Assembly (NCBI RefSeq): GCF_025370935.1
Contig: NC_133472.1
Coordinates: 18,030,996-18,094,995, forward strand
Length of the DNA stretch: 64,000 nucleotides
Origin: Choristoneura fumiferana
Lineage: Eukaryota; Arthropoda; Insecta; Lepidoptera; Tortricidae
Direction of reading: 5' to 3'
Shown: in pieces, positions 40,837 through 51,264 of the stretch
How the letters are laid out: each line of letters begins with the position of its first letter
Position numbering within the stretch: position 1 is the stretch's first letter
Made by a program: the position numbers and the translations under genes
The notes under the pieces: model-generated
What the model was told of the DNA's origin: nothing
The model's database searches: none
Seen by the model: the letters and a program-made list of their open reading frames with translations, nothing else

Positions 40837-42138
40837 ACTGATGCTGAGTCCGAATTTGATAGTCTGCCGCGGCGGAACTTGCCGAAAGTACCAAAAGTTT
40901 CCGTTGCGAAAAAAGGGCCGTCATTTTACCCATCTGATACTCTGATACTGAAAAAATAGTCATGGCATCAGTTAAAAATTTACTGGTAGATACAGAAAAA
41001 CGAAATATGTCTGTATTTTTTGCCGGAAGTGCTCGGCAAACGCTCTCAAAGGTCCAGCACCCCACCACCAGGACCCCTAAATATACCCATCTGATACCAG
41101 CATAAAACCAATTCCAGTCGGTAGGTACTTATGAACCATCATTTCCGGAATATATAAGTCTGCCAAGGCTGTTTCTGCCGAAACACCTTGACATACGAGA
41201 TTATGTCAGCAACCTATACTCCGCTCAATGTAGACATTTAAATTTCCATAAATTCCGACAATGCTGAATTTTGGTGGGGACTTGGGTACACCATGAGGAA
41301 TAAAGTGTCAAAAGTCCCCATTGATCCCATGTGTGCAAAAAGTTATTCGGGGTCAAAGTTCAAAATTTGAGGTTAATTGTTTTTGTTCCGAAAACGGTAT
41401 GTTTTATCAAAAAGTAGCCGAAGCAAAAATTATAGATCTGAAAATTATCTACAAAAATGATCTTGATACTTTTTTTTCTAAGAATTGCTATTCTCGAGAT
41501 ATCACGATTCTAAAAGTTGAATGAGTCACGTTCTACATTATATTATTATGATAGCACATTAATGCCACGTATACCTACCTATAGGGTGACTGACTGGGTA
41601 ATCGACCTATTCCTTGAAAGGGGTTATTCTAGAGCTTATTTGCAATGTTTTTGGTCAGTAAACCAGGGATTGAAATAAACCCTCATTTCCGGAATATATG
41701 TCTGTCTCTGCCGAAACACGCGATTGCCGAAATGCGTGATTATGTGCTTACTATTTCTGGTGTACAAAAAAAAGGTATTGAATTGTTTTTTAAGTATGTT
41801 TAGTTGTGGTGAATGAAACACCCTAATTGATTGTATAGAAGTAGAAGAAATTTATTTACAGAAAAATTGAATATATAAAAAATAACCAAAGCGCAACTAG
41901 TGCGAGGTTCGCGGAGGATATAAATGGCCGTCGGATCACCACGCTCTCGCTAAATGAGCGAGAGGATGCATGAGCTACGCAACGCTTGGCTTGGCGATTT
42001 CGATAAAATTTGCTATGTAGGGGTATTCGGGGATGACAAATCGATCTATCTTGCTCTTATCTTTGGAAACACGCTTATTATCGAGTTTAAGCAGGAGGAG
42101 GTTTACTGACCAAAAACATTGCAAATAAGCTCTAAAAT

Positions 42139-42307
42139 TGTTAAAATAGGTACTCTATTGTTGTATATAGGTACTGGCTATTTTTATAAGCTTTTTGTAA
42201 TCAAATTTCTATTTCCTCATATTTAAACTTGATTGACATAATTGTTTATACTTTACTTCAATACAAATTCCAATCAAAGCATGTCGTTTCTTTAACAATT
42301 TACTACA
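42139..42307 (+). repeat. Copia 1 5' LTR (169 bp)
   Basis: TGTTAAAATAGGTACTCTAT ... AACAATTTACTACA, TG...CA bounded. AAAACGTTATCAGCACGAAG follows, the presumed primer-binding region; it differs from the GGTTATGGG site of the other Copias here. Confidence 0.9.
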
Positions 42308-42454
42308 AAAACGTTATCAGCACGAAGCTTTGTTGAAGAAAAACTATTTCAATTATGAATTAATGTTTTATTGTTATTTGTGAAGTGATTTTATCGAAAA
42401 GTGAAAATATCAGTTCCGATTTTTCGATATTGTGACAGCTGATCTGAGGATACA

Positions 42455-44302
42455 ATGGCTCATAGTCGAGGAGATACCAATGGGGTAAGAGGTTCTAGTT
42501 CTTCCTCACTGCCCAACTTTTGTCTAACTAATAGAGACGGATATAGTTCTTGGAAATTCAAAATGCGAAACTATTTGATGCATGAGGATTTGTGGGAAGC
42601 TATAGAAGGGTATCCTGAAGGCCATAATATTTCTGCAGATACTATGTCAAAAATTGATAAAAAGGCCTTGACGAAGATATGCCTCACACTTGAAGGCTCG
42701 GCTATAACGCAAGTAAGAAGTGCTAAAACAGCGTCGGAAGCCTGGACTGCATTACAGAATGCATACGAGGATAAAGGTATGGGTCGTCGCCTTTATTTAG
42801 AACGAAGACTTTATAGACTTTGCTTGTCAGATTTCCCTAATATAGAGTCATATATTAATGCAGTGATGACAACTGTGCATGATTTATCTGACATAGGGAA
42901 AACTATTGAAGATTCGTCTGTTGCTGCTATTTTACTCGGAGGACTCACATTCAGGTTTGATCCCTTGATTATGGCACTTGAGAATAGCAACCAGAACGTG
43001 ACTACAGAGTTAGTTAAGTCTAAACTTCTCAACGAAGTGTCGAAAAGCGAAGATTCGACCAAACTTGATTCTGCTCTACGTTCGCGAGATGTCAAGCCCA
43101 AAAAAGTTAAGAAACCTATTGTTTGTTATGATTGTAACGAACCTGGTCATAAGCGCCCAGATTGTCCTTTAAGGAAGATAAAGAAGAAGGCACAGGAAGC
43201 GGCTTCAGTGGTAGCTCTTGGTACCAGTGCTAATGCCTGTGAAGACTACTGGACTATAGACTCAGGAGCGACCCGGCATATGACATCGAGATTGGAATGG
43301 TTCGAAAATTTTAGATCACCAGAATCTAGTACAAAGGTTACTATTGCAGATGGTACCAAGATAGACAGCGGCGGTATTGGTGATATATCAATCCACTCTG
43401 GTTCTTCTACTGTTAATAAAATAAAAGATGCAATTTATGTACCTTCTTTAAATAGTAATTTGATATCTGTTTATAAGGCTGTAGAAAAAGGTTATAGTGT
43501 ACTTTTTGATAAAAATGGTTGTAATTTCTATAATTCTGATACCTTTTCTTTTGTAGGTGACTCTATTCTTCACGGTTCGCCCTATAGAGGTCTGTACAAA
43601 TTAGACTGTACTGTCAATATGCCTCGCGATGTACCTTGTGATGTGCACTCTGACTCCGCTACTAGGTACCAGTTATGGCACAAGCGTTTGGGTCATCTGT
43701 GTCGCATCGGTATGAACCATTTAAGAAATAGTCATGTAGGTGTAGAGTTTACAGAAATTGACAAAGAGAGTTGCGTAGCCTGTATCGAAGGTAAGCAAGC
43801 TCGCAAACCGTTTAAGAAAATAGCCTATAAACCAGCTACGTCTTTGCTTGAGTTGATACATAGCGACATCTGTGGACCGATGTCAGAAACCTCTCTACAA
43901 GGTAACAAGTATGCCTTATTATTTGTAGATGATTATACACGCTTTATTTTTATATATTTTATTTCTTCAAAGACAGAAGTGAAAGAAAAGTTTTGCCATT
44001 TCCAAAAATTAGTGGAACGGCAAACTGGAGCTCAAATAAAAGCTGTTAGGACGGACAATGGAGGTGAATATGTCAACAAAGAACTGTCAGATCTTTTTCG
44101 TACTAATGGTATTGTGCACCAAACGACAGTGAAGTACAGTCCGCAACAAAATGGATTAGCAGAACGAACTATACGCTCAGTAATCGAGAAAGCTCGTTCT
44201 ATGTTGGCACAGTGTTCTCTCTCCAAAGCGTATTGGGAAGACGCGGTACAAACTTCGGTATATTTAAAGAATAGGTCCCCCATCGCGCGCTTAATAACTT
44301 AA
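42455..44302 (+). CDS. Copia 1 Gag-protease-integrase segment
   Basis: 615 codons encoding the structural and integration part of the polyprotein. Gag occupies roughly residues 20-215 (SYSSWKFKMRNYL region; ASEAWTALQNAYED). The CX2CX4HX4C zinc knuckle CYDCNEPGHKRPDC is at ~223-236. The aspartic protease motif DSGAT is near 269. The integrase HHCC box runs WHKRLGHL (~408) to CVAC, and the DDE core is HSDICGP (~471), RTDNGGEY (~532) and QNGLAER (Glu ~569). The frame ends at a stop at 44300-44302 just after NRSP; a single-base loss in the C run at 44277-44281 would account for it. Start: the first ATG after the leader, 147 bp beyond the LTR. Confidence 0.9.
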   Translation: MAHSRGDTNGVRGSSSSSLPNFCLTNRDGYSSWKFKMRNYLMHEDLWEAIEGYPEGHNISADTMSKIDKKALTKICLTLEGSAITQVRSAKTASEAWTALQNAYEDKGMGRRLYLERRLYRLCLSDFPNIESYINAVMTTVHDLSDIGKTIEDSSVAAILLGGLTFRFDPLIMALENSNQNVTTELVKSKLLNEVSKSEDSTKLDSALRSRDVKPKKVKKPIVCYDCNEPGHKRPDCPLRKIKKKAQEAASVVALGTSANACEDYWTIDSGATRHMTSRLEWFENFRSPESSTKVTIADGTKIDSGGIGDISIHSGSSTVNKIKDAIYVPSLNSNLISVYKAVEKGYSVLFDKNGCNFYNSDTFSFVGDSILHGSPYRGLYKLDCTVNMPRDVPCDVHSDSATRYQLWHKRLGHLCRIGMNHLRNSHVGVEFTEIDKESCVACIEGKQARKPFKKIAYKPATSLLELIHSDICGPMSETSLQGNKYALLFVDDYTRFIFIYFISSKTEVKEKFCHFQKLVERQTGAQIKAVRTDNGGEYVNKELSDLFRTNGIVHQTTVKYSPQQNGLAERTIRSVIEKARSMLAQCSLSKAYWEDAVQTSVYLKNRSPIARLIT

Positions 44303-44316
44303 CTCCTTTTGAGAAA

Positions 44317-46449
44317 TTGTATGACCGTAAACCGAATCTAAGTAACCTTAGGGTTTTCGGGTGTCGAGCTTTGATTCATGTACCTGATTGTCAACGGAAG
44401 AAATTTGATATGAAAGCGATTGAATGTATCTTTGTTGGATATTCAGATGATCCAAATAGTTACATATTCAGAGACCCTCAATATCCAAGAAGGTTTACTA
44501 AGTCACGTGACGTTACATTCTTCGAAGGTTGCTTCACAAGTTTGAAGAACAATAAATTGAATGAAGAGCCAAGTACGTCCAAAAACGTTCCAGTATCTGG
44601 TCCTGTCATACTGTTAGACAATATGAGACCGGTACAAGAACGAGAAGATAGGTTGGTAGAGTCCCCTGCTCCTGTATGCGAGGAAAATGTATCTAGAGAG
44701 TCGAATGCCTCTCCTAGTACTATTCATGAGGCAAATGATATGTTACAGGAAGAATTTCATGATGCTTCTGCTGATCCACTTCCTGAAACGTCATGTCCAC
44801 CTGAGACTGAGGTATTGGAGGACTGTCCTGTGGTAGAAGATCGGAGATATCCAACTAGGGATAGAAAACCTCCAGATTATTTCTCCTATCACACATTAGC
44901 TGAGGACAGAGAACCTCAAACGTACTCTCAAGCCATGCGAGACGATGACGCGGATAAATGGAAGTCAGCCATGCAAGATGAGTATGATTCGCTAATGAAA
45001 ATGAATACATGGAAGCTGGTGGACAGGCCTGATCGTAAAATAATTCCCTGCAAATGGGTGTACAAGTTGAAGACAGATACACACGGTAATATCACTAGGT
45101 ATAAAGCTAGACTAGTAATAAAGGGCTTTAATCAAGTCGCGGGAGTAGATTACCACGAGACTTTTTCGCCGGTGATCAGACATTCATCTCTGCGTACTTT
45201 ATTTGCCTTAGCCGCCGAAATGGACCTTAAAATGCATCACTTGGATGTCGACACTGCCTTTTTGAATGGCGACCTAGAAGAGGAGGTCTACATGGACCAG
45301 CCTCAAGGTTTTGTGAAGAAGGGCCATGAAGATAAGGTATGTCTCCTGCAAAAGTCCTTATATGGGCTAAAGCAAGCTCCTCGTGCGTGGAACATTAAAC
45401 TTAACGAAACCTTGTCTAAAATAGGTTTTAATAGGCTGCCTACTGAACCATGTGTATATAAGAAACTCATTGGTTCTGAAATAATATTACTGGCCATATT
45501 TGTTGATGACCTAATTATATTTTACAAGAACGACACTTCGTATGTCAAAGTCAAAAGTGATTTACAAAAATACTTTTCACTCAAAGACTTAGGGCCGTTG
45601 AAATATTATTTAGGAATAAATATTGATTGTAATGATGGAAAAGTTACTATAAATCAAAAGTCGTACATTACTTCGCTACTGAAGAAGTACGCATTACAGA
45701 ATGCAAAGGAATTTGACACGCCATTAGCTAATAGCAAGCTAGCTGCTGATTCTGAAGGTAAGGAGTCAACTTATGATTATCAGCAGATAATTGGCTGTCT
45801 TATGTATCTTGCTGTGAATACACGGCCAGATATTGCGTTTGCTGCCAGTTATTTGAGCCAATTTAATACTAAATGTGGCAAAATTCATTGGCTAGCGGCA
45901 AAACGGGTGCTTCAATATTTAAAGCGCACTATAGATTATTCTATAATCTATAGGAAAAATGGAATACCTCTTATGGGTTATACGGATGCTGACTGGGCAA
46001 ATTGTACCAGTGATCGGCGCTCTTATACCGGTTACTGTTTCAAACTTGCAGATGGCCCGGTGTCATGGGCGTCAAAGAAACAGCCTACAGTGGCGTTGTC
46101 GTCAACTGAAGCCGAATATATGGCACTAACAGAAGCAGCAAAAGAGGCTACATATTTGCGTAGATTCATTGCTCAGGTATGTAGCAATAATGATCAATAT
46201 CCTACTATAACTTTATACAGCGATAGTCAGAGTGCACAAAACTTGGCATATAATCCCGTAAACCATGGTAGGACCAAGCACATTGACACGAAATTTCATT
46301 TTATTCGGGAAAAGGTGTCAGATAATATTATAAAACTAAAATTCATTAGTTCGAGCAATATGTCAGCTGATGTGCTCACCAAATGTCTGGGTAAAACTGC
46401 ACATCAAAGATGTATTCAAGGGTTAGGTTTAAGTAATTTACCTAGTTGA
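44317..46449 (+). CDS. Copia 1 RT-RNase H segment
   Basis: 710 codons in the frame following the break; in the parent element this was continuous with the upstream segment. The C-terminal integrase tail (RVFGCRALIHVP, FVGYSDD) is followed by an acidic linker. RT comprises WKLVDRP, CKWVYKLK (~243), LDVDTAFLNGDLEEEVYM and the catalytic FVDD (~395-398; FVDD rather than YVDD). RNase H follows: YTDADWA (~555), SSTEAEYMAL, SDSQSAQ, KHIDTKFHFIRE and the terminal MSADVLTK. No other stop interrupts it. The 5' boundary is the first ATG in frame and is not a natural start. Confidence 0.9.
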   Translation: MYDRKPNLSNLRVFGCRALIHVPDCQRKKFDMKAIECIFVGYSDDPNSYIFRDPQYPRRFTKSRDVTFFEGCFTSLKNNKLNEEPSTSKNVPVSGPVILLDNMRPVQEREDRLVESPAPVCEENVSRESNASPSTIHEANDMLQEEFHDASADPLPETSCPPETEVLEDCPVVEDRRYPTRDRKPPDYFSYHTLAEDREPQTYSQAMRDDDADKWKSAMQDEYDSLMKMNTWKLVDRPDRKIIPCKWVYKLKTDTHGNITRYKARLVIKGFNQVAGVDYHETFSPVIRHSSLRTLFALAAEMDLKMHHLDVDTAFLNGDLEEEVYMDQPQGFVKKGHEDKVCLLQKSLYGLKQAPRAWNIKLNETLSKIGFNRLPTEPCVYKKLIGSEIILLAIFVDDLIIFYKNDTSYVKVKSDLQKYFSLKDLGPLKYYLGINIDCNDGKVTINQKSYITSLLKKYALQNAKEFDTPLANSKLAADSEGKESTYDYQQIIGCLMYLAVNTRPDIAFAASYLSQFNTKCGKIHWLAAKRVLQYLKRTIDYSIIYRKNGIPLMGYTDADWANCTSDRRSYTGYCFKLADGPVSWASKKQPTVALSSTEAEYMALTEAAKEATYLRRFIAQVCSNNDQYPTITLYSDSQSAQNLAYNPVNHGRTKHIDTKFHFIREKVSDNIIKLKFISSSNMSADVLTKCLGKTAHQRCIQGLGLSNLPS

Positions 46450-46577
46450 TACCTATATTTTTTGAATTTTATGTTTTATAGTTCGTTGGTTTTATCTACT
46501 GTTTGGTTTGTGATATTACATTTAAAGTATTCTGTTATGAGCAAGTTTATGTACAGAGAATTTTGATTATGGGCGGG

Positions 46578-46746
46578 TGTTAAAATAGGTACTCTATTGT
46601 TGTATATAGGTACTGGCTATTTTTATAAGCTTTTTGTAATCAAATTTCTATTTCCTCATATTTAAACTTGATTGACATAATTGTTTATACTTTACTTCAA
46701 TACAAATTCCAATCAAAGCATGTCGTTTCTTTAACAATTTACTACA
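46578..46746 (+). repeat. Copia 1 3' LTR (169 bp)
   Basis: Base-for-base the same as 42139-42307 on reading both copies. It is preceded by the GGGCGGG polypurine tract and followed by the AAAAT duplication. Confidence 0.9.
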
Positions 46747-47704
46747 AAAATAAGCTCTTTCAAGGAATAAGGTCGATTACCCAGTCACCCTATAGGTATA
46801 CGTGGCATTAATATGCTATCATAATAATATAATGTAGAACGTGACTCCTTCAACTTTTAGAATCGTGATATCTCGAGAATGGTAATTCTTAGAAAAAAAA
46901 GTTTCAAGACCATTTTTGTAGATAATTTTGAAATCTATAATTTTTGCTACGGCTACTTTTTGATAAAACGTACCGTTTTCGGAAAAAAACAAATAACCTC
47001 AAATTTTGAACTTTGACCTCCGAATAACTTTTTGCACACATGGAATCAATGGCCATTGATCTTTTTATTAAACAACTTTCTAACAATAACATAAAATGAT
47101 TTAACTTAAAAAAATAATAATAAAGAACAATATATAAAAAATAAAATTAAACTAAATGGGTACTTTTGACACTATTCCTCATGGTGTACTCAAGGTCTCC
47201 ACCAAAATTCAGCTTTGTCGGAATTTATGGAAATTGAAATGTCTACATTGAGCGGAGTATAGGTTGCTGACATAATCTCGCATGTCAAGGTAGAAACAGC
47301 CTTGGCAGACTTATATATTCCGGAAATGAAGGTTCATACCTACCACCGACTGGAATTGGTTTCATGCTGGTATCAGATGGGTATATTTAGGGGTCCTGGT
47401 GGTCGGTCACCTTTGAGAGCGTCTGCCGAGCACTTCCGGCAAAAAAAATACTGACATATTTCGCTTTTCTGTATCTACCAGTAAATTCTTAACTAATGCC
47501 ATGACTATTATTTCAGTATCAGATGGGTTACATAAATGACAGCCCTTTTTTCGCACCGTAAGTAAATATTTTTTGGTACTTTCGGCAAGTTCCGCCGTGG
47601 CAGACTATCAAATTCGGACTGAGCATCAGTTTTATGGGAAACCATTGTGCGTTTCATCGCGGTATCAAGTAGGTACGAAATTATGCAGTCCGCTCTCCAT
47701 CTAT

Positions 47705-48376
47705 AAGCTACAGTGATCTTTATAATACAATAAAATGTTAATATAATCAATCAGGTCTTTATTCTGAAAAATAAGGCGTGCAAAAATATCTGACACGTCC
47801 TTCCGACCCTAGAAATAGAGTCTATTTATGCACGCTTGTTGTGTCAGATAAAGATATTGGTGCTGGTGATTGTACACGCCCATAGAAACTGACATGAGCT
47901 TCTATGGGCGTGTACACGAATAATATTATTGGGTATTATCCGGGCCGGGAAAGTGTCACCCCTAATCGGCGAATACCCACAAATAGCCTTAGTTAGCTGT
48001 TAGCATTGTTTTGTTTCCGCGCGACGCAAGCGCAGACCGCGAGGCCGATGGCGGTGGCGCAACTCGGCGACACGCGCGTTTGAGTCTATTGAAACTCTCG
48101 TGCGCTCAGTAATCGGCATTATTGCAGCCTGAATACCTAATGGCGAGTTAAAAATGTAATTTGCGAATTGTGGTTATTTCATTCATGTTACCATGTCCTC
48201 CATATGAATCAGTATAACTAGGCAAATATTGGACATATGATTATTTCCGGTCTGCTACAGTTCGTTCGTTTATTTTGTTTTAACATTAGGTAGGTCTGAT
48301 AAACATCAATGTTGCAAGTGATACAAGGTCGAAGTGTGGAGATGAACGTTTTAAACTTTCGTGCATGATTTTCACT
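47705..48376. other. Intergenic with a perfect hairpin
   Basis: 47872-47915 folds perfectly: GTACACGCCCATAGAA, loop of 12, TTCTATGGGCGTGTAC. 47775-47850 also has TCTGACAC...GTGTCAGA. 48010-48110 is a GC-richer patch (CGCGAGGCCGATGGCGGTGG) without a supportable frame. Confidence 0.45.
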
Positions 48377-48535
48377 CATAGTCAAAATGACAAAATACCA
48401 CCAACGGGACTTAACACACTAACATACAACATTGCAGTGGCCGTGGTCACGAGTACACTGAAGTGTGGGGTGTGGGGTAAGTATTACTCGAGTGTGTTAG
48501 CGTGATAAATCCCGTTGGTGGTATTTTGACTATGT
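48377..48535. mobile_element. Palindromic MITE, CATAGTCAAAAT ends
   Basis: CATAGTCAAAATGACAAAAT, ACCACCAACGGGACTTAACA at the left; GATAAATCCCGTTGGTGGTA and TTTTGACTATG at the right. About 160 bp; the left end has a 5-bp GACAA insertion. The target duplication is unclear. Confidence 0.7.
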
Positions 48536-48993
48536 GTAGATGAAATTCAATGGAATAAATAGCTAACGAATAACGATGCAGGTCACAGTGATGTACCTAC
48601 ACACACGGAGGGAAGGAAAGTGTTAACTACTGCGGGTACCTAAAAATTAGCAATTGTCAGACAGACAGATAGACGGACATAGCAAAACTGTAAGTGTTCT
48701 TTGTGAGGACTAGAGGTCAACTCGTGACCACGGCCGCTTCAATGTGGTCGAAATGTCGAGGTAATTTTAATATTAACCCATTAATTGCCAAACGCGCGAT
48801 ATCACGACCGGTGATTTCTTTATAGAAATACCGCGGACGCGTCTTCGAAATTATTCCCACACACACACGAACACAAACATCACGCCTGTATTCCCAAATG
48901 GCGTAGGAGGAGCAGAGAGCACACGAAGCGTTAAGGCTTCGTTGCCAGTTTTAATAGTAATGAAAAGAAAAAAATAAATATAAAACACTATTG
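48536..48993. other. No feature seen
   Basis: A GACAGACAGATAGACGGACA run at 48660 hints at a repeat end. Otherwise nothing is recognisable up to the SINE-like array. Confidence 0.35.
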
Positions 48994-50642
48994 TACACTA
49001 GTGTTCACCCGCGGCTTCGCACACGTAAATTCATAGATCCAGCAGCTGATTTTAAATTCCGGTTTTATTTAAATTCCCGTGGGATTTCCCGAAAATTAAA
49101 TCGTGGTTTTCATATACGTTTCACATTAAAAACAATCATGTCAAATTTCATGACTCTAAGCCTAGCGGTTGTTGTTTCGAGATTTTATCCCTATCCAGTT
49201 GGAAAATTGGAATAAAAAGTAGCCTATGTTTTATTCCAGATGTCCAGCTATCTACATACCAAATTTTATCCAAATCCATCCAACCGATTTAGCGTGAATG
49301 TGTAATAAACATACTCACTCACTCACAAACTTTCACATTTATAATTTACTAGCGTTTACCCGCGGCTTCGCACGCGTAAATTATAAGATACAGCAGTTGA
49401 ATTGAAATTCCGGGATTTTATTAAATTGTCATGGGAATTCCCTAAAATTACTTCGTGGTTTTCATTGACGTTAAATTAAAACACCCATGTCCAATTTCAT
49501 GACTCTAAACCCAGCGGTTGTTGTTTCTAGATTTTATCCCTATCCCGTGGGAACATCGGGATAAAAAGTAGCCTATGTGTTATTTGAGACGTCCAGCTAC
49601 CTACAAGCCAAATTTCATAACTATAAGCCCAGCGGTTGTTATTTAAAGATTTTATCCCTATCCCGTAAGAATATCGGGATAAAAAGTATCCTATGTTTTA
49701 ATCCAGGTTATAAATTAAAAGAAAGAAAGAAAGAAAGAAAGAAAATACATTTATTCACAACACAAGACAACAATATTATTAACTTTTTGCCAAATTTCAT
49801 ATAAATCCGTCCAGTCGTTTCAGCGTGCAGAAGTAACAAACATACTCACTCACTCACAAACTTTCACATTTATAATATTAGTAGGATAGTACGACTAGCG
49901 TTTACCCGCGGCTTCGCTCGCATAAATTATTAGATATAGCAGTTGAATTGAAGTTCCGGGATTATTAAATTTTCGTGGAAATTCCCTAAAATTACATCGT
50001 TGTCTTCATTCACGTTAAATTGAAACCCCCTTATCAAATTTCATGACTCTAATCCCAGCGGTTGTTATTTTGAGATTTTATCCCAAACCCTTAGGAATAT
50101 CGTGATAAAAGGTAACCTATGTGTTATTCCAGATTACCAGCTATCTACATACCTACCAAATTTCATGACTCTAAGCCCAGTGATTATTAGTTACTATCCC
50201 GTTGGAAAATCGGGATAAAAAGTAGCCGATGTGTTAGTCTCTGGACGTCTGCGTCCAGCTACCTACGTACTAAATTTCATGACTCTAAGCCCAACGGTTG
50301 TTATTTCAAAATTTTATCCCTATCTCGAGGGAATATTGGGATAAAAAGTATCATATGTTTTAATACAGGTTATAAACTAACTTTTTTGCCAAATTTGATC
50401 CAAATCCGTCCAGCCGTTTCAGCGTGAAGAAGTAACAAACATACTCACTCACTCACTCACAAACTTTCACATTTATAATATTAGTAGGATAGTAGGACTA
50501 GCGTTTACCCGCGGCTTCGCACGCATTTATTATTAGATACAGCAGTTGAATTGAAGTTCCGGGATTTTATTAAATTTTCTAAAAATCTTTCCCTAGTGCA
50601 CCTCTGTATTACTTTAGGTCCATCTATGCTAATTTCAAGTCT
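48994..50642 (+). repeat. Head-to-tail SINE-like repeats, four copies
   Basis: Heads CTAGCGTTTACCCGCGGCTT occur at about 49350, 49895 and 50500 (with CTAGTGTTCACCCGCGGCTT at 48998). Each copy ends in AACATACTCACTCACTCACAA / TTTCACATTTATAAT(ATTAGTAGGATAG) directly abutting the next head. Within copies 2 and 3 the block CAAATTTCATGACTCTAAGC / CCCAGCGGTTGTTATTT / GGGATAAAAAGTAGCC is itself duplicated 2-4 times. A (GAAA)n run interrupts copy 2 at 49716-49745. The fourth copy is cut at 50642 by a foldback and resumes at 58384. Confidence 0.8.
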
Positions 50643-51030
50643 CTAGCACCGGGTATGTATTATAATACCGATAAACGAAAAACCGAATTTCACAAGACCT
50701 ATGGACGGAAGGCCGAATATTAAAACGTCGAATGGATATAAGACCGAAAGTTTGAAATCCCGAAAGTACATTTGACCGGCAGCCTAAAACCCGAAGACTA
50801 CAATCCCGAAGAACAAAATACCTACACTCGAAAGGTCGAAAACTCATAATGCCGAACAGTCATAATCACTACAAGTAAAATAATCGACAATCAATATATC
50901 GAAAATCAAAATACCGAAACTGGCGCTATACCAAAGACGAAACAAATATAGCAGGAAAAGATTTGTGCGAGCGAGCGAAGCGAGCGAGCAAGACGGTTTG
51001 GAGCAGAAGCGACTCGGATAGGTTAGGTTC

Positions 51031-51226
51031 TGTTGTAGGTTTCATTATACATGGAATCTAAACCTTATTGTAATCCTGGCCGACTCCATGTTCTTGCTGT
51101 TTTTATACAGATTTGTATTGACATTGATTTTGATTGTCATTCACTCTTGTTTTTCTTGTGTTGTGATGGAATAAACTCTGCTTATATATTTTACTTAAAT
51201 ATGTGTTTAAATCCAGTTCTACAATA
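51031..51226 (+). repeat. Copia 2 5' LTR (196 bp)
   Basis: TGTTGTAGGTTTCATTATAC ... AGTTCTACAATA. The end is set by the GGTTC duplication at the 3' side; CTACA three bases earlier would give a TG...CA LTR but no matching duplication. GGAATAAACTCTGCTTATAT lies in the second half, perhaps the polyadenylation region (AATAAA). Confidence 0.85.
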
Positions 51227-51264
51227 GGTTATGGGATAGCAATTTATAGTCAAACGTTTTCAAA

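Larger units (their letters stand above)
42134..46751 (+). mobile_element. Copia retrotransposon 1, nearly intact
   Basis: A Ty1/Copia element of 4608 bp (42139-46746) between 5-bp duplications AAAAT (42134-42138 and 46747-46751). The two 169-bp LTRs look identical by eye. Gene order is gag, protease, integrase, RT, RNase H. One frame change near 44277-44285 splits an otherwise continuous polyprotein. GGGCGGG at 46571-46577 directly before the 3' LTR is the polypurine tract. Insertion was into the right arm of the palindromic element; the left arm preserves the pre-insertion sequence. Confidence 0.95.
40346..47704. mobile_element. ~2.3-kb palindromic element, split by a Copia and a MITE
   Basis: The left arm (40346-41652) starts GACGGAGAGCGGACTGCAAA; the right arm is in two pieces, 42097-42138 and 46752-47704, ending CAGTCCGCTCTCCATC. 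The arms agree closely throughout, for example TGCCGGAAGTGCTCGGCAAA versus its inverse at 47422. The unpaired loop is 41653-42096. The left arm carries a 424-bp MITE and the right arm carries the Copia; each arm therefore shows the other's empty site. The arms are rich in CTGCCGAA/TTGCCGAAA words. No transposase frame is visible, and target duplications were not clear. Confidence 0.75.
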
